Shown: piece by piece, positions 23,198 through 32,211 of the stretch | Position numbering within the stretch: the stretch's first letter is position 1 | Layout of the letters: each line of letters starts with the position of its first letter | Origin: JBBRBB01 sp038206235 | GTDB lineage: Bacteria > Bacteroidota > Bacteroidia > Chitinophagales > Chitinophagaceae | Length of the DNA: 60,869 bases | NCBI GenBank assembly: GCA_038206235.1 | Contig: JBBRBB010000024.1 | Location: 1-60,869, forward strand | Direction: 5' to 3' | The notes under the pieces: generated by a model | The model's database searches: none | What the model was told of the DNA's origin: nothing | The model's input: the letters and a program-made list of their open reading frames with translations, nothing else | Translations under genes and position numbers: made by a program

Positions 23198-25000
23198 TTA
23201 CACCATCATTCGCAAAGGCTCTTCCAGCAAGCTTTTCAGCGTTTGCAAAAAGGCAGAGCCGGTGGCGCCATCAACAACCCTGTGGTCGCAGCTTAAAGTA
23301 ACCTTCATTATATTTCCGGGAACCACTGCATTATTTTTTACAACTGGTATTTGCATAATTGCGCCAATTGCAAGAATACACGCATCAGGTAAATTAATGA
23401 TGGCTGTAAATTCTTCAATGTCAAACATGCCCAGATTAGAAATTGTGAAAGTGCTGCCTTCCCAATCAGCCGGCTGCAATTTTTTATCTTTTGCTTTTTG
23501 CGCAAAGTCTTTTACTTCGGCCGCAATTTCACTCAAAGATTTTGTGTCTGCAAAACGAACTACAGGTACAAGCAATCCTTCTTCAACTGCAACAGCCACG
23601 CCAATATTTATATGATGATTGATGCGAATTTTTTCGCCAAGCCAGCTGCTGTTTACTTTTGGATGTTGTTTCAATGCAACAGCAACTGCTTTCAAAACAA
23701 TATCATTAAAGCTGATTTTTACTTTACTTATTTCATTCAGCTTGCCGCGGGCTGCAACCCATGCATCCATATCAATGCTCATGGTTAAATAAAAATGCGG
23801 AGCCGAGAATTTACTTTCAGCAAGTCGTTTTGCAATAGTTTTTCGCATCTGCGATACCGGCACTTCTTCAAAACTTACCTGGCCAGGCGCAGCCGTTGGC
23901 TGAGCTTTTAATTCAGTAGCTGCTTGCTCACTGCCAACTGCTGACTGCTGACTGCTGACTGCTGACTGCTGACTGCTAACTTGCGGCTTGTAATTCTCAA
24001 TATCTTCTTTTGTTATTCTTCCATTATCACCGGTGCCTTTTACATATTTTAAATCAATACCTTTTTCTTTGGCTAAATTTTTTGCTAATGGCGATGCAAA
24101 AATTCTTCCCTCATTTACCACGGGCTGCTCAGCAGGCTTAGCAGTTGCATCAGGGTGAGATGCTTGCGCCGCTTGTGTTTGCTCTTTTACAAGCGCAGTA
24201 TCACCTTCCGCTTTCTTGCTATCTTCTTTTGTTGCTGGAGCCTGCGAAGCTGTTTCTTTCTCTGCAGGTTTTTTGCTTGTGCTTATTCCTTTTACAATGG
24301 CATCAACATCCAAACCTTCCTTTCCTATAATACAAAGCAAATCGTTCACTGCAATTTTTTCACCTGCTTTCGCACCCTGATATAATAGCTTTCCGTCTTT
24401 ATAACTTTCCAATTCCATCGTGGCTTTATCGGTTTCAATTTCGGCAAGTATATCTCCTTTCTTTACATCATCACCCACATTTTTTTGCCAGGAGGCAATT
24501 ACACCTTCCGTCATGGTATCACTTAAACGAGGCATCAATACTACTTCTTCCATAGAAGCGTAATCAGTTTGATTTGTTGATTTGTTTACCGGTTGATTTG
24601 TTGATTGTTTTTTTGCAACCTTTTGCTCACTATTTTTTTCTAGCTTCTGACTGTCCACATGACTCTGCGAGCTGACTGCCGACTGCTGACTGTCCACAGG
24701 ACTCTGCGAGCTAACTGCTGACTGCTTACCATGCTTTGCTATTAATTCATTTACATCTTCACCTTTCTTACCAATGATTGCAAGTAAATCATTCACCTGC
24801 AGCTTGCCGCCGGCTTCAGCGCCAATGTGTAATAGAGTGCCGTCTTTATAGCTCTCTAGTTCCATTGTTGCTTTATCGGTTTCAATTTCTGCAAGTATGT
24901 CTCCTTTTTTCACGGTATCGCCAACATTTTTTTGCCATGATGCAATTACTCCTTCAGTCATGGTATCGCTAAGACGAGGCATTAATATCGCTTCAGCCAT
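23198..25000 (-). CDS. Dihydrolipoamide acetyltransferase, E2 of a 2-oxo acid (pyruvate) dehydrogenase complex
   Basis: 600 residues from ATG 25000 (MAEAILMPRLSDTM); the longer ORF to 25060 adds an unlikely leader. Two lipoyl domains (lipoyl-Lys ~43 and ~192 in ETDKATMELES), a peripheral subunit-binding domain (~300-337, FASPLAKNLAKEKGIDLKYV) and the acetyltransferase domain (~378-600) with the active-site SCDHRVVDG. The two linkers (~92-148 and ~338-375) contain SQQSAVS-type repeats encoded by heptamer arrays. Probably pyruvate dehydrogenase E2; E1 and E3 are not in the window. Confidence 0.95.
   Translation of the reverse strand: MAEAILMPRLSDTMTEGVIASWQKNVGDTVKKGDILAEIETDKATMELESYKDGTLLHIGAEAGGKLQVNDLLAIIGKKGEDVNELIAKHGKQSAVSSQSPVDSQQSAVSSQSHVDSQKLEKNSEQKVAKKQSTNQPVNKSTNQTDYASMEEVVLMPRLSDTMTEGVIASWQKNVGDDVKKGDILAEIETDKATMELESYKDGKLLYQGAKAGEKIAVNDLLCIIGKEGLDVDAIVKGISTSKKPAEKETASQAPATKEDSKKAEGDTALVKEQTQAAQASHPDATAKPAEQPVVNEGRIFASPLAKNLAKEKGIDLKYVKGTGDNGRITKEDIENYKPQVSSQQSAVSSQQSAVGSEQAATELKAQPTAAPGQVSFEEVPVSQMRKTIAKRLAESKFSAPHFYLTMSIDMDAWVAARGKLNEISKVKISFNDIVLKAVAVALKQHPKVNSSWLGEKIRINHHINIGVAVAVEEGLLVPVVRFADTKSLSEIAAEVKDFAQKAKDKKLQPADWEGSTFTISNLGMFDIEEFTAIINLPDACILAIGAIMQIPVVKNNAVVPGNIMKVTLSCDHRVVDGATGSAFLQTLKSLLEEPLRMMV
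23937..23978 (-). repeat. ACTGCTG heptamer array in the E2 gene, second linker
   Basis: Five perfect ACTGCTG units plus one ACTGCTA. On the coding strand three units (21 bases) encode the 7-residue repeat SQQSAVS. Not a multiple of three per unit, so single-unit slippage would shift the frame. Confidence 0.85.
24568..24607 (-). repeat. TTGATTTG repeats in the E2 gene, first linker
   Basis: Repeats of GTTGATTTG in two blocks, encoding STNQ-containing linker residues (KQSTNQPVNKSTNQ). Confidence 0.6.
24647..24728 (-). repeat. 39-base duplication with CTGACTG units in the E2 first linker
   Basis: CTGACTGTCCACA begins at 24647 and again at 24686; the 39-base unit encodes a 13-residue repeat (QSAVSSQS followed by H/P and VDS). 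It ends in CTGACTGC heptamers like those at 23937-23978. Confidence 0.7.
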
Positions 25001-25346
25001 ATATAAAAAAATTAAAAAAGGTTTATACACTAAGTGATGAATGAAGTGGCCGGCAAACATTGCAATGATTTAATTTTCTTGCCCGCCCGAACGATGTTCA
25101 GTTAGGGGGTCGTGCCACTGCGTTCATTCTTTAATTCTATTAAGCAATTTTTTATGCGGTGAAATTACTGTAAAAACAATTAGTGCAATTTCACAGAATC
25201 ACTTTTGTTTATGCTTTCAAAATTACCAAATCCACTTAAGTGGCGTGCAAGCATTAAAGGCAAGGGATTGCACGCAGATAACAACATCATAGAAATTATC
25301 TGGCATTGAAATAAAGTTGGAAAGAATAAACTTTTATTCAATTGAA
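25001..25346. other. Intergenic stretch upstream of the E2 gene
   Basis: 346 bases with no accepted gene. It contains a 33-codon plus-strand ORF (25211-25312, MLSKLPNPLKWRASIKGKG) three bases after CACTTTTG, a weak match to a promoter box, and a GC-rich patch at 25080-25128. I recognise neither. Confidence 0.4.
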
Positions 25347-25760
25347 TTAAACATCAACTCCATTTCCATAATTACCCGCCACTGTTAATAAGAATATAGA
25401 TTTTTTAATGGCAATGATGGTATGATCTATTTTTGCTTTTACTGTAATTATCTGACCTTCTTTTACGTCCATTGCTTCTCCGGAGTTCAGTATCTGCAGG
25501 CGCCCTTCAAGCAACTGAATGCTTGTAATGCCCTCTATTGAATGAGGGTTTACGGAAGCATCTTCGTGCAGTGCAACCAGAACTATCGTCATGCCTGCGG
25601 TTTTAAAAACGGTGATAGCGTTGCGGTCATTTTTCTTCCACGCCTTCTCATCTTTTATTTGCTGAATCAATTCATGTAAATCTATTCTTATGATTGGCGC
25701 ATCTAACGGGCGTTCGCCTTCCGGGCGGTTAATAGTGGCATCATTAAATTTTTCAGTCAT
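25347..25760 (-). CDS. Small cupin-fold protein
   Basis: 137 residues. Single cupin-like barrel: TIVLVALHEDASVNPHSIEG followed by SIQLLEGRLQILNSGEAMDVKEGQ. The HEDA and His residues resemble the first cupin motif, but the second metal motif is weak, so enzyme activity is uncertain. 33 bases downstream of the small protein at 25794. Confidence 0.7.
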   Translation of the reverse strand: MTEKFNDATINRPEGERPLDAPIIRIDLHELIQQIKDEKAWKKNDRNAITVFKTAGMTIVLVALHEDASVNPHSIEGITSIQLLEGRLQILNSGEAMDVKEGQIITVKAKIDHTIIAIKKSIFLLTVAGNYGNGVDV

Positions 25761-25793
25761 AGTACACGTTTAATAACCGTTGAAAAAATATTT

Positions 25794-26054
25794 TTATACT
25801 TCAGTAGCCAGCACTTTTAATTTAACGCCTAACTTATTCATTATTTCTTCGCAGTCTTCCCGGGTTAATCCAAAGGCTTTTACCTCTGCTGCACCAATAT
25901 GTGCAAGAATATTTCTGGATGTGTGCTCGCTATCATCCTGAAAGTTATCATTCATAAGTGCTTCCTCTGCCCAGTTTACCATATCGGGCAATGTTATCTG
26001 ATGCTGCAAATACAAAAGAATTCTATCAGCAATTATTTTTTTAGTTATCATCAC
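25794..26054 (-). CDS. Small acidic protein of unknown function
   Basis: 86 residues (MMITKKIIADRILLYLQHQI, LPDMVNWAEEALMND, FGLTREDCEEIMNKLGVKL). Mostly helical, no signal. Its ATG overlaps the stop region of the unannotated frame at 26048-26301, the layout of a translationally coupled pair. I do not recognise a domain; a toxin-antitoxin-like pair is one possibility but is not supported by a motif. Confidence 0.6.
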   Translation of the reverse strand: MMITKKIIADRILLYLQHQITLPDMVNWAEEALMNDNFQDDSEHTSRNILAHIGAAEVKAFGLTREDCEEIMNKLGVKLKVLATEV

Positions 26055-26301
26055 TCATAATTTTTTGATGCCCTTTATCAACAGGATATTTTTCATGAAT
26101 TTCTTTTAAAATGCCTTTATCATCATAAATTTCTTGCCAGAATTTCAACGTATTTTCTTCCGCATCAGTTTCTTTTAAATATTTTGCAAGCCAACAGTGT
26201 TTACCGTGAATTTCAAATGAATAAACCCTTCCTCCATCTATTTTTTCTATCCAACCATCGAACTTTTTCTCATTAGCGGTTCGCTTTTCTATCCATCTAT
26301 G
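26048..26301 (-). pseudogene. Open frame without start, probable broken small gene
   Basis: An 84-codon frame (FHRWIEKRTANEKKFDGWIE ... EEKYPVDKGHQKIMSDDN-like end) has protein-like composition and overlaps the next gene by 7 bases, but no ATG, GTG or TTG lies between the upstream stop and the conserved-looking part. Upstream in another frame VSRFGERTFVIS can be read, consistent with one frameshift near 26300. Identity unknown. Confidence 0.45.
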
Positions 26302-26337
26302 AAATTACAAAAGTTCTTTCACCAAAACGTGATACAA

Positions 26338-28176
26338 TTAATAATCCAACTCCAAATTAAGCCTGTTCTTTAATTCTCTTATAAGCGGATACTGCTCTGC
26401 AATTCGTTCAAAGCGCTGGCGGTTGTTCAATCGTACATTAGCAGGCAATTCTTCTTTCACCCCTTCTTCAACCAAAATTTTAAAATTAATACTGCGGTTG
26501 CAAAATGCTATTTGTATTTCATTCAGAACAATTGTTTTTTCCTGCTCAATAAATTTTTGCTGTGTATATGCCTGTACGGTAACCGTAAAAAAATTATCTG
26601 CTTCTATCTGCAGCTTTGCCAGTTTAAAAGTATTGGCAGCGGAATGTTTTTTTTGCTGTTCCAGCTTACCTGCATATAGCAGCCAGCACTCACGCAACTT
26701 TACCAGGCTCAAGGCTTCAGCATCTTTAACCTCTTCAATAGTATAAGCATCGCCACATTTTTCTTTAAGCGCTTCGAGCAGGTTTTTTTTACTACCATTT
26801 GTTTTTTTTGGGGCGGTTAAAGTTGATGATGATGATGATACAGCATTTTCGCTTTCACTAATCAAAGCTGTATTGGCTGCAACCTTAATATTTTTTTGTT
26901 TCCCATTCGAATTATTTTCTGCGGGTGCAGGCTGCTCAATAAATAATTTTGTTGAAGAATGTTTATCGCTTGTACCGGGAGAAACAAATTGAATTGAGGG
27001 CACCGGCTTTGTTTTATAAGCTACGCCTGCATCAATTCGTTTTTTTTTAACGAGAGTGCCATTGTCAGCAGTGAGCTCAATAGCCTGCTGCAAAAAATTT
27101 AGCTTAATGAGCGTTATTTCTGTGTGCAATCTTTTATTGCGTGCCATTTTATAATTAATCTCCGCTTCATTTAAAATATTCAATGCACCTACAATGTAGG
27201 CTGCGCTTACATCCTTAGCTGTTTCAATGTACCTGTTTTGCATTCCTTCAACCACTTCGAGCAATGAAGCTGCTTTTACATCTTTGCATACAAGCAGGTT
27301 GCGCAAAAATTCTGCGAAGCCATTCAATACCACATCGCCTTCAAACCCTTTGCTGTTTATTTCATCGTACAACAGCATGGCGGAAGCCATATCCTGCTGT
27401 AATAAATATTGCAGCAGTGTAAAATAATATTCATGGTCGAGTATGTTTAAATGCTCCAGTGTGTTTTGATAGGTGAGTACTCCATTTGTAAAGCTTATTA
27501 TCTTATCAAGAATGCTTAAAGCATCTCTCATGCAGCCTTCGCTTTTTTGCGCAATTAATTGCAGGGCAGCTTTTTCAGCTTGTATATCTTCCTTCTTTGC
27601 TATTTGCTGCAGGTGTTCTGCAGTGTCATTATTTGTAATACGTTTAAAGTCGAAGATTTGGCAGCGGGAAAGAATGGTAGGTATTATTTTATATTTTTCT
27701 GTTGTTGCCAGAATAAAAATTACAAATGGCGGAGGCTCTTCCAGTGTTTTTAAAAATGCATTGAATGCACTGGCGCTAAGCATGTGCACTTCATCTACAA
27801 TATACACTTTGTATTTGCCGGCCTGCGGCGCAAAGCGAACCTGCTCCACAAGTGTTCTTATATCATCCACTGAATTATTGCTCGCAGCATCGAGTTCATA
27901 AATGTTTAGAGAAGTTCCCTCATTAAAAGATTTGCAGGATGTGCAGGTATTGCAAGCCTCTCCATCTGCCTGAATATTTTCGCAATTAATGGTTTTGGCG
28001 AGAATACGGGCACAGGTTGTTTTGCCAACACCACGCGGACCGCAGAATAAAAATGCATGCGCAAGCTGATTATTTTGAATCGCATTTTTTAGCGTTGTGG
28101 TAATGTGGCTCTGACCCACAACCGTATCGAAAGTTTGCGGGCGGTACTTTCTTGCCGAAACTATAAATCTATCCAT
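26338..28176 (-). CDS. dnaX: DNA polymerase III subunit gamma/tau
   Basis: 612 residues from ATG 28176 (MDRFIVSARKYRPQTF), the usual start; the ORF extends 27 bases upstream to another ATG. Clamp-loader AAA+ ATPase: RPQTFDTVVGQ, Walker A GPRGVGKTTC, zinc module CNTCTSC, Walker B VDEVHMLS, sensor LATTEKYKIIPTILSRCQ. The tau-specific C-terminal part (~370-612) is low-complexity then globular. The gene is divergent from the hydrolase at 28237, whose promoter lies in the 60-base gap. Confidence 0.97.
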   Translation of the reverse strand: MDRFIVSARKYRPQTFDTVVGQSHITTTLKNAIQNNQLAHAFLFCGPRGVGKTTCARILAKTINCENIQADGEACNTCTSCKSFNEGTSLNIYELDAASNNSVDDIRTLVEQVRFAPQAGKYKVYIVDEVHMLSASAFNAFLKTLEEPPPFVIFILATTEKYKIIPTILSRCQIFDFKRITNNDTAEHLQQIAKKEDIQAEKAALQLIAQKSEGCMRDALSILDKIISFTNGVLTYQNTLEHLNILDHEYYFTLLQYLLQQDMASAMLLYDEINSKGFEGDVVLNGFAEFLRNLLVCKDVKAASLLEVVEGMQNRYIETAKDVSAAYIVGALNILNEAEINYKMARNKRLHTEITLIKLNFLQQAIELTADNGTLVKKKRIDAGVAYKTKPVPSIQFVSPGTSDKHSSTKLFIEQPAPAENNSNGKQKNIKVAANTALISESENAVSSSSSTLTAPKKTNGSKKNLLEALKEKCGDAYTIEEVKDAEALSLVKLRECWLLYAGKLEQQKKHSAANTFKLAKLQIEADNFFTVTVQAYTQQKFIEQEKTIVLNEIQIAFCNRSINFKILVEEGVKEELPANVRLNNRQRFERIAEQYPLIRELKNRLNLELDY

Positions 28177-28236
28177 AGAGGTTTGCAAGTTAAGAAACAC
28201 CAAACGTTATTTATAATTTGTGGATATTTTCGCCAA

Positions 28237-29058
28237 ATGCCCCAGCAGCGCAAGCTATCTTTCCAAAATTCTGTTATTAATTATTACCTGTTTGGTAATG
28301 GCCCAAATTTACTGCTCGCTTTTCATGGTTATGGGGCAACCGGAAACGAATTTAGTTTGCTTGAAGAAAAGCTTGAAAAAAAATATACAATTATTGCCAT
28401 TGACTTTCCTTTTCATGGAAGTACAAACTGGAAAGAAAAAGATTTTTTACCAAATGATTTATTCAGAATTTTGAAAGAAATATTAGCAACACTTGATTCA
28501 TCTAAGTCATGGAGCGAATTAAAATTTTCCTTGATTTCTTTCAGCATGGGCGGCAGAATAGCATTAAGTCTCTTAGAGCAAATTCCCAACCAAATAGAAT
28601 GCGCTGTGTTAATTGCTCCGGATGGGCTGCATGTAAATTTTTGGTACTGGCTTTCTACACAAACGTGGCTGGGTAATAAATTGTTTAAGTATTCCATGAA
28701 AAATCCAAAATGGCTTTTCGCTTTGCTGAAGATAGCAGATAAAACAAGACTTCTGAATAAAAGCATTATAAAGCTTGTGCATTATTATATGGATAATAAG
28801 CAGGAACGATTACAACTTTATCAGCGCTGGACAATGATGCGAAAATTTAATCCTAAGCCGCAACAAATAAAAACCATAACTCAAAAAAATAATATTCCCC
28901 TGCGGTTTCTTTTTGGTAAACATGACAACATTATTCTGAGTAAACGAAGCGGTATTTTTAAACCGGCAGAAAATGTTGAAATAAAAATTATTGAAGCCGG
29001 TCACAAGCTGATGCAGCCCAAACATCTTACTGATATTACAGACTTGCTCTGTAAATAA
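28237..29058 (+). CDS. Alpha/beta hydrolase
   Basis: 274 residues from ATG 28237. The longer ORF from 28105 overlaps dnaX and is rejected. HGYGATGNEF is the oxyanion loop, SFSMGGRIAL holds the nucleophile Ser, and a C-terminal GKHDNII / AGHKLM supplies Asp and His. Substrate unknown. TATTTTCG at 28225-28232, four bases before the ATG, resembles the -7 box and would give a near-leaderless mRNA. Followed 20 bases later by the GT2 gene, likely co-transcribed. Confidence 0.85.
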   Translation: MPQQRKLSFQNSVINYYLFGNGPNLLLAFHGYGATGNEFSLLEEKLEKKYTIIAIDFPFHGSTNWKEKDFLPNDLFRILKEILATLDSSKSWSELKFSLISFSMGGRIALSLLEQIPNQIECAVLIAPDGLHVNFWYWLSTQTWLGNKLFKYSMKNPKWLFALLKIADKTRLLNKSIIKLVHYYMDNKQERLQLYQRWTMMRKFNPKPQQIKTITQKNNIPLRFLFGKHDNIILSKRSGIFKPAENVEIKIIEAGHKLMQPKHLTDITDLLCK

Positions 29059-29078
29059 TATTAAGTTTCTTTGCCGGT

Positions 29079-30224
29079 ATGCGGACATTGCCGATAATTT
29101 TTACTCTCATTCTTACAGGCGCATACAGCATTCTTATACTTATTTATTACAAAGCTTTTGTTCGTTTAAAAATTTTTAAGCCATCAGAAAACATCAATCC
29201 CCTGAACAGTTTCAGCATAATTATTCCCGCAAGAAATGAAGAAGAAAATATAAGAAGCTGTATTGTTTCTATCTTTCAAAATAATTATCCTTCCGCATTA
29301 TTTGAAGTGATTGTAGTTGATGATTTTTCAAGGGATAATACAACAGAAGCAGTGAGGAAATTGCAGCAGGAGCATACTAATCTCAAGCTGATAAATTTAG
29401 CTGACCGTGTGCAGCATAAATTAAATTCATACAAAAAGAAAGCAATTGAAACTGCAATAGGTGAATCGAAGCATGAATGGATAATTACAACCGATGCAGA
29501 CTGTTTAGTAAAACCCGAATGGCTGCAGTTGTTTGATGCGTACATACAAACACACCGCTCTGTATTTATTGCAGCGCCGGTAATTTTCAGCAACACAGGT
29601 TCTTTCGTTTCTATTTTTCAGTGTCTCGATTTTATGAGCCTGCAGGGCATTACGGCTGCGTCCGTATCTTCCGGTTTTCACAGCATGTGCAACGGGGCCA
29701 ATCTTGCATACAAAAAAAATGTATTTTATGAAGTTGGCGGATTTAAAGGTGTAGATGCTATTGCCAGCGGCGATGATATGCTGCTGATGCACAAAATAAA
29801 AATGAAGCATCCGAAAAATATTGGTTATTTATTTAACAAAAATGTAATTGTAACAACATCTCCAATGCCTGACTGGAACAGCTTCATTAATCAGAGAATT
29901 CGGTGGGCAAGTAAATCAACAAACTATAATGATAAAAGAATTTTCATGGTGCTGGTATTAGTTTATTTTTTCAACCTGTTTCTTTTTATGCTTCCATTTT
30001 TTAGCTTCGTTGTTCCTTTTCTTTTTATATACAGTCTTATATTGATTGCAATAAAAACAATTTGCGAACTTTTTTTTCTTATTCCTGTTTCCCGCTTTTT
30101 TAATCAGCAAAAATTATTATGGTGGTTTCCGCTTATGCAACCTGTTCATATTATTTATACAGTTGTGTCGGGATTTTTAGGCAAGTTTGGAAAATATCAA
30201 TGGAAGGGAAGAGAGGTAAAATAA
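29079..30224 (+). CDS. Glycosyltransferase family 2, membrane-bound
   Basis: 381 residues. Membrane segment at 5-25, GT2 domain with VVDDFSRDNT (80-88), DAD at 139-141, GDD at 231-233 and QRIRW at 272-276, then three C-terminal membrane segments. The QxxRW motif suggests a processive or polymer-type transferase. Same overall design as the enzyme at 441-1562 but with a better QxxRW. TTG at 29044 and TTTCTTTG at 29066-29073, five bases before ATG, may form its own promoter. Confidence 0.88.
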   Translation: MRTLPIIFTLILTGAYSILILIYYKAFVRLKIFKPSENINPLNSFSIIIPARNEEENIRSCIVSIFQNNYPSALFEVIVVDDFSRDNTTEAVRKLQQEHTNLKLINLADRVQHKLNSYKKKAIETAIGESKHEWIITTDADCLVKPEWLQLFDAYIQTHRSVFIAAPVIFSNTGSFVSIFQCLDFMSLQGITAASVSSGFHSMCNGANLAYKKNVFYEVGGFKGVDAIASGDDMLLMHKIKMKHPKNIGYLFNKNVIVTTSPMPDWNSFINQRIRWASKSTNYNDKRIFMVLVLVYFFNLFLFMLPFFSFVVPFLFIYSLILIAIKTICELFFLIPVSRFFNQQKLLWWFPLMQPVHIIYTVVSGFLGKFGKYQWKGREVK

Positions 30225-30262
30225 TAGAAAGCCGAAAAGCTCAATACAGAACTGAACTCTGA

Positions 30263-30285
30263 AGTGTCCCGCTTCGGCGGTCACA
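30263..30285. repeat. CCGC-TTCG-GCGG hairpin after the GT2 gene
   Basis: Stem CCGC/GCGG with a TTCG tetraloop, flanked by TGT and TCACA that extend the pairing imperfectly. No T-run follows. May be a REP-like palindrome or the 3' end stabiliser of the hydrolase/GT2 transcript. Confidence 0.45.
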
Positions 30286-30356
30286 GAAGTTAAATAGATA
30301 TTTCGAAAAAAAATTTGATTTCATTAAACGAAAAATAAACACCAGCACAGAATGAT

Positions 30357-30364
30357 TATTTTTG
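30357..30364 (+). promoter_or_regulatory. Promoter -7 box of the TetR gene
   Basis: TATTTTTG, exact TAnnTTTG match, ends four bases before the ATG at 30369. The start site predicted from this box falls on the start codon. Confidence 0.45.
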
Positions 30365-30368
30365 CTGC

Positions 30369-30959
30369 ATGGCAAGAATACAAACCGAAAAGGATGAATC
30401 TCGTAAAGAAGTAATTTTGAAAGCTGCCGCAGAGTTGTTCAGGCAGAAAGGGTATAAGGCAGCAAGTATGCGGGAGCTTGCAGAAAAAGTTGGTGTAGAG
30501 GCGGCAAGTCTTTACAATCACATTCGCTCTAAAACAGAACTGCTGCACGACATCTGCTTTAATACCGCCAATTTATATTGGGAGCATATCAATAAAGTAG
30601 AGACTTCCAACACAAAACCCATTGATAAAATAGAAATGCTGTTGCGCTTTCATATCCGTCAAATCATTGAAAATTTTGAAGAGGTTTATGTAGCAGACAG
30701 GGAGTGGCGCTACTTAACTGATCCCTATTTGTCGAATTATCAAAACCAGCGGCGCACTTATCGCAAACGCTTCGCAGCTATTATCGAGAAGGGAATTGAG
30801 GAGGGCGCAATCAATAAAATTGATGCGTCAACGTCTGTGCTTATTATGCTGCATGCCGTAAGCGGAATTGAAAGCTGGCACCGCAGCACACATAAAATTG
30901 AGGGCAAGGAGCTTGAAGAAAATATGGTAACGATATTGATTGAAGGATTGAAAAAGTAG
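30369..30959 (+). CDS. TetR/AcrR-family transcriptional regulator
   Basis: 196 residues. N-terminal helix-turn-helix at about 15-62 (KEVILKAAAELFRQKGYKAA, SMRELAEKVGVEAASLYNHI, RSKTELL), then the TetR C-terminal ligand-binding helices with REWRYLTDPYLSNYQNQR. Stand-alone gene with its own promoter box. TetR proteins of this type control fatty-acid, acyl-CoA or phenylacetate genes in other bacteria; a link to the paa genes 7 kb away is only a possibility. Confidence 0.92.
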   Translation: MARIQTEKDESRKEVILKAAAELFRQKGYKAASMRELAEKVGVEAASLYNHIRSKTELLHDICFNTANLYWEHINKVETSNTKPIDKIEMLLRFHIRQIIENFEEVYVADREWRYLTDPYLSNYQNQRRTYRKRFAAIIEKGIEEGAINKIDASTSVLIMLHAVSGIESWHRSTHKIEGKELEENMVTILIEGLKK

Positions 30960-31267
30960 TTTCTATATTTTAGTTCGTTATAGCCCGTGCGAACGTACCG
31001 CATTTATTTTATACCAGCGTTCTGTTCGCCCGCTGAACGGAAAGGGCCAGGCAGGCGTCGTTTGCGACCTCCCGGCTTTTGCAAATTGTAGCCAATATAA
31101 ATAGCAGGGATATGACATTGAGGCGTGGATTATCTGCGTTAGCATCTTGTGCCTTCAATTCCACATTTATTTCATAAAACAAAACGCCTGCTCATCGCAG
31201 GACTTTTTCTTTTAATTTAAGCTTTTTTATTCAATGAATTCCATATTCCCAAATTCAAAAGTGTTTT
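30960..31267. other. Intergenic stretch after the TetR gene
   Basis: 308 bases. A small hairpin CCTGC-TCATC-GCAGG near 31187-31202 followed by ACTTTTTCTTTT could terminate the TetR transcript. A GC-rich patch at 31010-31075 shows no gene. Nothing else recognised. Confidence 0.35.
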
Positions 31268-31690
31268 TCACTTATCGGCTATTCTTTTATAAACTTTAAT
31301 TCTAAATAAAGGCTTCACTGTGTACCAGGCAAGTGCAGGAAAAAATACCATTGGTACAGCTAAACCGGGGAATAATTCGGGGAATTCAATATCGAGGGGC
31401 AGCGTTGATGAAATGGGAATAATAACACAGGCAAAGGAAAGAATGGAGAATATAAAATTAAATATTATCTCTCCATTCTTTAACCATTTTATCAACGCCC
31501 AATATAGTGGGGCTGCCAACAAACATATTAATATATTAACACCAATAATCTTTGGTGTAGTAAGCACCTTAGAAAAATCGGCCTCAGTAGCAAAAAAATA
31601 AATGCGATAATAAATAAGCGCAGCGATTGATGATAGCACACCTGCTATAATACTATGAAGCAGTATTTTTTTAAACATCATAATTGTCAC
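31268..31690 (-). CDS. Small integral membrane protein
   Basis: 140 residues with four predicted membrane segments (about 8-30, 48-65, 77-95, 108-127). GTG at 31690 overlaps the yceI stop (GTGA), or ATG 31681/31678 is used. No family motif recognised. The overlap implies translational coupling with the YceI gene upstream. Confidence 0.65.
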   Translation of the reverse strand: MTIMMFKKILLHSIIAGVLSSIAALIYYRIYFFATEADFSKVLTTPKIIGVNILICLLAAPLYWALIKWLKNGEIIFNFIFSILSFACVIIPISSTLPLDIEFPELFPGLAVPMVFFPALAWYTVKPLFRIKVYKRIADK

Positions 31691-32211
31691 TTCGTAACAG
31701 GAACTGTAATATCAACGGTAAACTGAGAAGCGCCATGGTCGGGTTCTGCTGTATTGATATTGTAATCCATGCGGTTTATCTCAAAGCTTCCGTGAAATAC
31801 ATTATCATTAAAAGTAAATGGAATCGTAATTTCTTTTTGCACTCCATGCATATCGAGAGTGCCTTTGGCTACATAACCACCTTCTGTTTTTGTAATAGAT
31901 GTTGAGGCGAAAGTGATGGCAGGATATTTTTCTGCATCGAACCACTTCTCACTTTTAGCATGTGTGTTCTTCATTCCATTTCCGGTATTGATGCTGGCAA
32001 CATCAATGCTAACCTGGAAATTTGATGCGGAAAGGTCATCAGGATTAAAATTGATAGCGCCTTTCAATCCTCTGAATTCACCTGACGGGTCGCCGCCATT
32101 GAATTTTACAGAATAGTCATCTCCAATTTTCCAGTCCTGAGATTTCACAACTGTAAAAGCAGAAGCAATTAAAAGTGTAATTACTGCAAACGGATACATG
32201 AGTTTTTTCAT
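31687..32211 (-). CDS. YceI-family periplasmic lipocalin-like protein
   Basis: 174 residues with a signal peptide (AVITLLIASAFTVVKSQ). YceI domain: WKIGDDYSVKFNG, ASNFQVSIDVASINTGNGMK, HAKSEKWFDAEKYPAITFAS, TLDMHGVQKEITIPFTF. Proteins of this fold bind polyisoprenoids or other long lipids in the periplasm. First gene of a two-gene operon with the membrane protein downstream. Confidence 0.93.
   Translation of the reverse strand: MKKLMYPFAVITLLIASAFTVVKSQDWKIGDDYSVKFNGGDPSGEFRGLKGAINFNPDDLSASNFQVSIDVASINTGNGMKNTHAKSEKWFDAEKYPAITFASTSITKTEGGYVAKGTLDMHGVQKEITIPFTFNDNVFHGSFEINRMDYNINTAEPDHGASQFTVDITVPVTK

Noticed and set aside
28105..28236. N-terminal extension of the alpha/beta hydrolase (44 residues)
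   Set aside because: It overlaps dnaX and its promoter region; the ATG at 28237 starts the conserved fold.
29079..30224. Recent duplication of the GT2 genes at 441 and 29079
   Set aside because: They share domain plan and motif spacing but little sequence identity, so they are old paralogues at best.
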